The position numbers and the translations under genes were made by a program. Under the pieces are notes generated by a model that worked only from the letters and a program-made list of their open reading frames with translations, had not been told where the DNA came from and searched no databases. A stretch of DNA of 13,826 bases from Bacteriovoracaceae bacterium (GTDB lineage: Bacteria; Bdellovibrionota; Bacteriovoracia; Bacteriovoracales; Bacteriovoracaceae): the NCBI GenBank assembly GCA_947448095.1, contig CANFNN010000049.1:1-13826 (forward strand), given 5' to 3'. Positions 8,606-13,826 of the stretch are shown here, piece after piece. Numbering within the stretch: the first letter of the stretch is position 1; every line of letters begins with the position of its first letter.

Positions 8606-9535
8606 GTGAAAATATCATTTTTGTTTTTATTTCTGGGCCTAAACTCTGTTTTCACAAACGGGGTTTATGCTCAGGACAAGTTGCTAGATAAACTCGTCGC
8701 TGTTGTTAACACCAGAATTGTATCCTTATCTGAAATTAAACGCATGGAAGACACTCTACCGGCCAGGCAAGAAGTCTCTCCGATGGTCTATAACGAAAAT
8801 AAGTACGACCAAAAACAACTTCTCGATATCATTATTAAATCCTTCATCATTAGAGACAAGATCAATGGTCAGGGCTATGTCATAAATGACGATGCCGTCG
8901 AATCTCGAATTAAGATGACCGAAGAGCGTTTAGGACTCAAGCGAGCCGATCTCTTAAATTTTCTTAAAACTAAAAATCTTACCTACGAAGAATATTTTGA
9001 AATAATTCGCGAAACGATGGAATATAACGTTTTCGCTTCAAAAATTATCGCCCCTTTAATTTCAGTCACTGAACAAGAAATTAAAAACGAGTATTACAAA
9101 CGAAACTCATCAAACAATGCACTTTCTTTTAAGTATACCCTCGTTGATTTTTACGTCAGTGAATCAACATTGGTTGATAAAGATGAAGACAAATTCCTGG
9201 CTGTTTTAAAAGACTATCAACTCACGGGAAAACTCCCCGAAGAATATCGGGCTTTAGAAACCAACAATCTTGAAAATTTGAACGAAGATGCACTATCTAA
9301 AGAACTAGGTGCTATTTTAAAAACCACTTCAGAAGGATCTTTTTCAAAAGCTTCTTCAATTGGTGGGTATATGCATGTTTTTTATGTGCAGAAAAAAGAT
9401 CTTGTTGAGTCTCAAGAATTCGCAAAATTTAAAGAACAGATCCAGAACGATATTTTCATGAAAAAAGGAAAATCCGTTACCAACAATTGGTTTGATCGCG
9501 AATTTTCCAATTATTATATCAAAAATCTTCTATAA
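8606..9535 (+). CDS. surA: SurA-like periplasmic chaperone with degenerate PPIase domain
   Basis: The product resembles SurA, the periplasmic chaperone for outer-membrane proteins. The GTG start at 8606 is supported by the signal peptide it creates: MKIS, a hydrophobic stretch, and a likely cleavage after VYA before QDK. A weak GAAG ribosome-binding site lies 4 bp upstream. The mature N-terminus LLDKLVAVVNTRIVSLSEIK is the SurA signature, followed by a helical chaperone module to about residue 160. The C-terminal part (about 170-290) can be laid over one parvulin domain (SFKYTLVDF at the first strand, SIGGYMHVFYVQKK at the last) but lacks the usual HILV and GGDLG motifs and the catalytic histidines. 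The protein has 309 residues, against about 430 for two-parvulin E. coli SurA. I infer chaperone activity without isomerase activity. It lies directly before pdxA, as in enterobacteria. Confidence 0.8.
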   Translation: MKISFLFLFLGLNSVFTNGVYAQDKLLDKLVAVVNTRIVSLSEIKRMEDTLPARQEVSPMVYNENKYDQKQLLDIIIKSFIIRDKINGQGYVINDDAVESRIKMTEERLGLKRADLLNFLKTKNLTYEEYFEIIRETMEYNVFASKIIAPLISVTEQEIKNEYYKRNSSNNALSFKYTLVDFYVSESTLVDKDEDKFLAVLKDYQLTGKLPEEYRALETNNLENLNEDALSKELGAILKTTSEGSFSKASSIGGYMHVFYVQKKDLVESQEFAKFKEQIQNDIFMKKGKSVTNNWFDREFSNYYIKNLL

Positions 9536-9538
9536 CTC

Positions 9539-10480
9539 ATGAAAGTCTACGTCACTCAAGGCCATGAGAAAGGTATAGGTCTAGAGGTCTTCTTCAAGAC
9601 CTGTTTATTTTTGAATCCTCAAGAAGCTCAATCCCTCAGTCTTTTAGCTTTTAAAAAATCAGTTGAAGAAAGTCTTCTTTCTTTGCGTTTACCCTTTAAA
9701 ATTTTGGATGACTGCGTACAACTTGCCCACGTCAAGATTCCTGCTACTTGGCTGGACGGGATCAATCATTCACAAAGCTTTACCTCGATTGAACTAGGGA
9801 TGCGTTTAGCCGAAAGTGGGGGAGTCCTTTATACCTTACCAACCTCCAAAGATCAGTTCCCTGGCTTTTCTGGCCACACCGAATATTTTCGTCACTTTTA
9901 CCGCAAGCGTGAACTTGGCATGTTTTTCTCAGCCCCTAAAATGCAAGTGCTGCTCATGACGGATCATGTAGCGGTGAATGACTTATCTAAGATTTTAACC
10001 GAGCAAAATATTGTCGATGGACTAAGCAATGCGCTGACCGCTTTAAATTCCTGGGATTGGCCGACTAAAAAATTTCTGGTGTCTGGTCTTAATCCTCACG
10101 CCGGAGAAAATGGCCTAATAGGTTCAGAAGATAGCCGCATAAGCGACGCAGTTAAACAGATTCGAGACAAATTTAAAATTGATATTACGGGGCCTTTCCC
10201 TGGTGATACGATGCTTAGAGAGAGTAGGGCTGGAGAAGACGTTTTAGTTTATCTCTACCATGATCAGGGTTTAGGCATATTTAAAGCGTTAAATGGCCTT
10301 ATTGGATCGAATATTACCCTAGGAATGCCTTACCCAAGATTTAGTCCCGATCATGGTACTTCATTTAATCTATTCAAAAAAAATGAAGCGGATTACAGGG
10401 GTTGCCAATTTTCTCTAAAACAGTCGATCACGCAGCTCAAGAGGTTGATTCATGGACAAAATTCGAGTCACAAAAGCTAA
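9539..10480 (+). CDS. pdxA: 4-hydroxythreonine-4-phosphate dehydrogenase (PdxA), divergent
   Basis: PdxA oxidises 4-phosphohydroxy-L-threonine with NAD in the DXP-dependent route to pyridoxal phosphate; PdxJ uses its product. The three metal-binding histidines of the family are in place: H143 (TDHVAV), H187 (GLNPHAGENG) and H241 (YHDQGLGIFK). Spacing matches H166, H211 and H266 of E. coli to within one residue. Also kept are GFSGHTEYF and NITLGMPYPRFSPDHGTSFN. The protein has 313 residues, slightly short of the usual 325-335. The N-terminal signature normally read as GDPAGIGPE is GHEKGIGLE here, and the usual TGPxxK segment is TLPTSK with a few residues deleted after it. The gene starts 3 bp after the surA-like stop without a clear ribosome-binding site, suggesting translational coupling, and overlaps uvrA by 29 bp. 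A PdxA2-like enzyme of another pathway cannot be fully excluded. Confidence 0.88.
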   Translation: MKVYVTQGHEKGIGLEVFFKTCLFLNPQEAQSLSLLAFKKSVEESLLSLRLPFKILDDCVQLAHVKIPATWLDGINHSQSFTSIELGMRLAESGGVLYTLPTSKDQFPGFSGHTEYFRHFYRKRELGMFFSAPKMQVLLMTDHVAVNDLSKILTEQNIVDGLSNALTALNSWDWPTKKFLVSGLNPHAGENGLIGSEDSRISDAVKQIRDKFKIDITGPFPGDTMLRESRAGEDVLVYLYHDQGLGIFKALNGLIGSNITLGMPYPRFSPDHGTSFNLFKKNEADYRGCQFSLKQSITQLKRLIHGQNSSHKS

Positions 10481-13259
10481 GGTTCACAATCTTAAAAATG
10501 TCGATGTCGCTATTCCTAGACACTCTCTAACAGTTATAACTGGGCCTTCTGGCTCGGGAAAATCCTCATTAGCTTTTGACACTATTTATGCTGAAGGTCA
10601 GCGGCGCTATATGGAATCTCTTTCTAGTTATGCTAGACAATTTATTGGTCAAATCGAAGCTCCAGAAGTTGAAAGTATTACAGGACTTTCTCCAGCAATT
10701 GCCATCGACCAAAAATCAACAACCAAAAATCCTCGCTCGACCGTAGGAACTATTACCGAGATCTACGATTACCTAAGACTTCTTTATGCCCGACTTGGCG
10801 AAGCCCACTGTCCAGAAACTGGCGAAAGAGTAGGTAAGCAATCCCCGCAACAAATTCTAGAACAAATTCTAAAATTTAAACCCGGAACTAAAATTCAAAT
10901 TCTCGCACCCGTGATTCGAAATAAAAAAGGTGAACATAAAGAAGAATTGGCGAAATTCATTAGTATGGGATTTTCTAAAATAAGACTTAACAATGAGCTT
11001 CTCAATTTAGACGATCAAGTATCAATACCAAAGACGAAATTTAACAATATCGATATTGTAGTTGATCGATTGGTACTTAAAGAGGGCGTGCGTCCTAGAT
11101 TAGCGGACTCGGTTGAGCATGCTTTAAAACTCTCTGATGGTTATTTGGTCGTCTTAGCAGATGAAACGGAACACTTTTATAGTGAAAAGAATTTTTCCTT
11201 TAAGTCAGGGAAAAGTTATCCCGATTTGGAGCCGAGATTGTTTTCTTTCAATTCCCCCTTAGGCGCATGTCCTATCTGTAATGGGCTTGGAATTTCAAAA
11301 ACGTTTGATATCGACAGCCTCTTATTCGATGAAACCATGAGTTTAGAAGATGGTGCTATACCAATTCTAAAAAAGAATTCGTTTCTCATGCAAATGGTAA
11401 GATCCGTTGCCTCGACTGAAAAAGTGGATATTGATAAACCTTTTAATAAGTTTTCTGAAAAATTTCTTCAAATTCTGTATTACGGCAATGGTGATAAGAT
11501 TTATAATTACAAATTTGAATCAGAAAACTCATCGTGGAATTTTAAAAAAGAATTCCCCGGCATTATGGCCTGGCTTGAAAAAAAGCATAATGAATCTGAA
11601 TCTGAAAAAACCAGACTTGATCTTGAAGAGTACATGATTATTAAGAAATGCCCGGGGTGTAAGGGAAAAAAACTTAATCCTTTTGCCCTCGCCGCTACCA
11701 TTGAGAAATTGTCTATTATCGATGTCTGCGATCTCTCAATAAATGAAGCTGCTGATTTCTTTAATCAGTTAAAATTTACTGGAAACCAGGCGATTATTGC
11801 GCAAAAAGTTCTTAAAGAAATCAATGATCGGTTAAAGTTTTTACTCAACGTGGGCCTAAACTATCTCACTCTCAACCGCGATGCCATGACTCTCTCAGGG
11901 GGAGAATCTCAAAGGATTCGACTAGCTACTCAAATTGGATCAGCACTTTCAGGAGTTTTATATGTTCTCGATGAGCCAAGCATTGGACTTCATCAAAGGG
12001 ACAATGAAAAGCTTATTCAAACACTTATCAATCTTAGAGATATTGGAAATACTGTTCTTGTCGTTGAGCATGATGAAGAGACAATGCTTGCTGCAGATTA
12101 CTTAATTGATATGGGTCCTCGAGCTGGTCTTCACGGTGGAGAAGTCATCGCAGCAGGCACTCCTGACGAAGTTATGAAAAACAAAGCATCTGTTACAGGG
12201 AAATATCTTTCTGGCCTCAATAAAATCCAAATCCCAACTCAAAGAAGAATCCTTAATAGCAAAATCATTTTAAATAAGGCGCGTGAAAATAATCTTTTTG
12301 ACGTTACTTTGACACTTCCACTTGGCGGACTCACCTGTATCACTGGTGTCTCAGGTTCAGGCAAATCAACCCTCGTTCATAAGGTCTTAATTCCAGCGAT
12401 TAAAAATTATCTTTCTCGCGGAAGAAGAGGCAGTTCCGCAAATTATCAATCCGTTACAGGCGTGGATAAAATTCAAGGAATCATTGAACTAGACCAATCC
12501 CCAATTGGTAGAACACCGCACTCTAATCCAGCTACCTACACGGGACTTTTTGACGATATTAGAAATATTTTCTCGCTAACAAATGAATCAAAAATTCGTG
12601 GCTATAAGCCAGGACGCTTTTCATTTAATGTGAAGGGAGGAAGGTGCGAAAGCTGCGAAGGCAACGGTTTACTAAAAATTGAAATGCATTTTCTACCAGA
12701 TGTTTATGTCACCTGCTCTCAATGTAGCGGCTCTCGTTATAATAATGAAACTCTCTCCATTCTTTATCGGGGAAAAAATATCTCAGATGTTTTAGCGATG
12801 AGTATTGAAGAAGCTGCACCTTTTTTTGAAAATCATCCCAAGGTGAATCGGGCCCTTAAAGTCATGAATGACGTAGGTCTTGGCTATATTAAGCTTGGGC
12901 AGCCTGCAACCACACTATCTGGCGGAGAAGCTCAACGGCTCAAGCTCTCTAGGGAGCTTTCAAAATCCACCAAAGGCTCAACGCTTTATGTTTTAGATGA
13001 ACCTACTACAGGTCTTCATTTTGAGGATATCAACATTCTTCTTATTGCTTTAAATAAGCTCATTGATCATGGTCATTCATTACTAGTGATTGAACACAAC
13101 CTAGACGTGATTAAAACGGCTGACTGGGTGATTGATTTAGGTCCAGATGGTGGAAAGCATGGCGGAAAAATTATAGCTGAGGGCACACCCGAATCAGTAG
13201 CTAAGATCAAGGGCTCATACACCGGTCACTACTTGGCGAAAACTTTAAAATCCAAATAA
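10452..13259 (+). CDS. uvrA: UvrABC excinuclease subunit A (UvrA)
   Basis: UvrA is the dimeric ABC-type ATPase that detects bulky DNA lesions and loads UvrB in nucleotide excision repair. The 935-residue product has normal length. The first ATPase has Walker A GPSGSGKS at 31-38, ABC signature LSGGESQ from 481, and VLDEPSIGLH; the second has GVSGSGKS at 632-639, LSGGEAQ from 822, and VLDEPTTGLH. The C-terminal zinc finger is complete (C732, C735, C755, C758). The first one is not: C273 and C276 are present, but the matching upstream pair is S249 and S252. AAGAGG lies 7 bp before the ATG, a strong ribosome-binding site inside the end of pdxA. It is last in the mfd run and ends at the bidirectional terminator. 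Confidence 0.97.
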   Translation: MDKIRVTKAKVHNLKNVDVAIPRHSLTVITGPSGSGKSSLAFDTIYAEGQRRYMESLSSYARQFIGQIEAPEVESITGLSPAIAIDQKSTTKNPRSTVGTITEIYDYLRLLYARLGEAHCPETGERVGKQSPQQILEQILKFKPGTKIQILAPVIRNKKGEHKEELAKFISMGFSKIRLNNELLNLDDQVSIPKTKFNNIDIVVDRLVLKEGVRPRLADSVEHALKLSDGYLVVLADETEHFYSEKNFSFKSGKSYPDLEPRLFSFNSPLGACPICNGLGISKTFDIDSLLFDETMSLEDGAIPILKKNSFLMQMVRSVASTEKVDIDKPFNKFSEKFLQILYYGNGDKIYNYKFESENSSWNFKKEFPGIMAWLEKKHNESESEKTRLDLEEYMIIKKCPGCKGKKLNPFALAATIEKLSIIDVCDLSINEAADFFNQLKFTGNQAIIAQKVLKEINDRLKFLLNVGLNYLTLNRDAMTLSGGESQRIRLATQIGSALSGVLYVLDEPSIGLHQRDNEKLIQTLINLRDIGNTVLVVEHDEETMLAADYLIDMGPRAGLHGGEVIAAGTPDEVMKNKASVTGKYLSGLNKIQIPTQRRILNSKIILNKARENNLFDVTLTLPLGGLTCITGVSGSGKSTLVHKVLIPAIKNYLSRGRRGSSANYQSVTGVDKIQGIIELDQSPIGRTPHSNPATYTGLFDDIRNIFSLTNESKIRGYKPGRFSFNVKGGRCESCEGNGLLKIEMHFLPDVYVTCSQCSGSRYNNETLSILYRGKNISDVLAMSIEEAAPFFENHPKVNRALKVMNDVGLGYIKLGQPATTLSGGEAQRLKLSRELSKSTKGSTLYVLDEPTTGLHFEDINILLIALNKLIDHGHSLLVIEHNLDVIKTADWVIDLGPDGGKHGGKIIAEGTPESVAKIKGSYTGHYLAKTLKSK

Positions 13260-13261
13260 AA

Positions 13262-13290
13262 AAGCCCTCTTTCGAGGGCTTCCATTTTTC
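13262..13290. terminator. Bidirectional intrinsic terminator between uvrA and atpE
   Basis: An 8-bp perfect stem, AAGCCCTC (13262-13269) with GAGGGCTT (13274-13281), closes a TTTC loop. On the plus strand it starts 3 bp after the uvrA stop and is followed, after CCA, by a TTTTT run. On the minus strand the stem runs directly into TTTTTTATTT, a better tail, about 25 bp after the atpE stop. It probably ends both convergent transcripts. Confidence 0.9.
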
Positions 13291-13306
13291 TATCTTAATC
13301 TAAAAA

Positions 13307-13561
13307 TTAAGCAGCAAATTTTTGAAGGATAAGGAAAGCGATACCAAATCCGAAAAGAACTAGAGACTCGATTAGAGCAAGAGCTAAAATCATTGGAGTC
13401 TGAAGTTTGTCTGCAGCAGCAGGGTTACGAGCGATACCTTCAAGAGCTACAGAAGCAGCTTTACCTTGAGCGTATGTTCCACCGATTACAGCAGCAGCAA
13501 AAGCGATAGCAGCTGAAAGTACTACCCATGAATTAACGGCCATTACACTTGAATTTTCCAT
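13307..13561 (-). CDS. atpE: F1Fo ATP synthase subunit c (AtpE)
   Basis: Subunit c is the small two-helix hairpin that forms the rotating ring of Fo in the cytoplasmic membrane; a carboxylate in helix 2 binds and releases the coupling ion. The 84-residue product has the normal form: helix 1 rich in Ala and Gly, the polar loop ARNPAAADK at 44-52 that contacts F1, and helix 2 with the essential glutamate E65 in ALALIESLVLFGF. Q32 in helix 1 and S66 after the glutamate are also present. The ATG at 13561 follows AAAGGA with a 7-bp gap; an internal ATG at codon 7 is less likely. It lies 33 bp after atpB and is followed by a terminator, so no F1 gene is cotranscribed downstream. Confidence 0.97.
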   Translation of the reverse strand: MENSSVMAVNSWVVLSAAIAFAAAVIGGTYAQGKAASVALEGIARNPAAADKLQTPMILALALIESLVLFGFGIAFLILQKFAA

Positions 13562-13594
13562 TTTGTTTTCCTTTGTTAGAAAAGTTTAATCTTG

Positions 13595-13826
13595 TTAGTG
13601 GTGCGCCTCGTGCTCATCATGATCGTGATGTGCAGTCGCCATACCAATATAGATCATTGTTAAAAGAGTAAATACGAACGCCTGAAGGAAACCAACAAAG
13701 ATCCCCATAGCGTAAAAAGGTATCGGAACGATATAAGGAACCAGTTCCGAAAAAATCCCTAGAATTAAATGATCTCCGTCCATGTTCCCACGTAAACGTA
13801 GAGCAAGGGAGAGAGGTCTTACTGAG
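13595..13826 (-). CDS. atpB: F1Fo ATP synthase subunit a (AtpB), C-terminal part only
   Basis: Subunit a is the stator channel protein that passes ions to the c ring. Only about the last 76 residues are in the window; the gene enters from the right edge, with the reading frame open to the last full codon at 13825. The first residues visible, SVRPLSLALRLRGNMDGDHL, match the family helix with the essential arginine (R210 of E. coli, in GLRLFGNM), which is present. Two hydrophobic segments follow, including PFYAMGIFVGFLQAFVFTLL. The ATG at 13783 is internal, not the start. The C-terminal tail carries 6 His in its last 11 residues. The atpB-atpE order is standard. Confidence 0.93.
   Translation of the reverse strand, partial: SVRPLSLALRLRGNMDGDHLILGIFSELVPYIVPIPFYAMGIFVGFLQAFVFTLLTMIYIGMATAHHDHDEHEAHH

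Noticed and set aside
11507..11701. Open frames inside uvrA (11407-11637 plus, 11507-11701 minus)
   Set aside because: They are shadows of the conserved UvrA frame with no independent support.
13427..13505. Repeated GCAGCAGCA-type stretches in atpE, suggesting a microsatellite
   Set aside because: They encode the normal alanine-rich segments of subunit c and are explained by codon use.

Overview
The window is an AT-rich (roughly 40% G+C by eye), gene-dense chromosomal stretch from a Gram-negative bacterium. It has an outer-membrane-type envelope, shown by two exported SurA/PpiC-type foldases, and respiratory energy metabolism, shown by complex I and F1Fo ATP synthase genes. The style of the genes and the gene set mfd, ppiC, surA, pdxA, uvrA beside separate nuo and atp membrane modules make me think of the Bdellovibrionota (Bacteriovorax/Peredibacter-like). 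That is an inference from general resemblance, not from a database match. No mobile elements, tRNA or rRNA genes, CRISPR arrays or phage genes were seen.

Region 1 (1-4132, minus strand): a tightly spaced operon reading nuoA, nuoH, nuoJ, nuoK, nuoL (the last cut by the window edge). All five encode membrane-arm subunits of NADH:quinone oxidoreductase. The genes are 11-13 bp apart. The peripheral-arm genes (nuoB, C, D, E, F, G, I) are absent between A and L, so they must lie elsewhere or be replaced. nuoM and nuoN may follow outside the window.

Region 2 (4133-4283): a 151-bp divergent intergenic region that should hold the promoters of the nuo operon and of mfd.

Region 3 (4284-13259, plus strand): a five-gene run mfd, ppiC-like, surA-like, pdxA, uvrA. 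Spacing is 38 bp, 12 bp, 3 bp and a 29-bp overlap, which suggests co-transcription. Mfd and UvrA are direct partners in transcription-coupled nucleotide excision repair. The two exported proteins between them probably work in outer-membrane protein folding, and PdxA makes a vitamin B6 precursor. The surA-pdxA pair is also found in enterobacteria.

Region 4 (13262-13826): a bidirectional intrinsic terminator separates uvrA from the convergent atpB-atpE genes, which encode the ion-translocating a and c subunits of ATP synthase Fo. atpB is cut by the window edge.

I found no clear novel system. The points most worth a second look are a UvrA whose first zinc-finger CxxC pair is Ser-x-x-Ser, a compact PdxA with a rewritten N-terminal signature, a SurA homologue with an apparently dead PPIase domain, His-rich segments in both NuoL and AtpB, and an AtpE that keeps several sodium-site residues.
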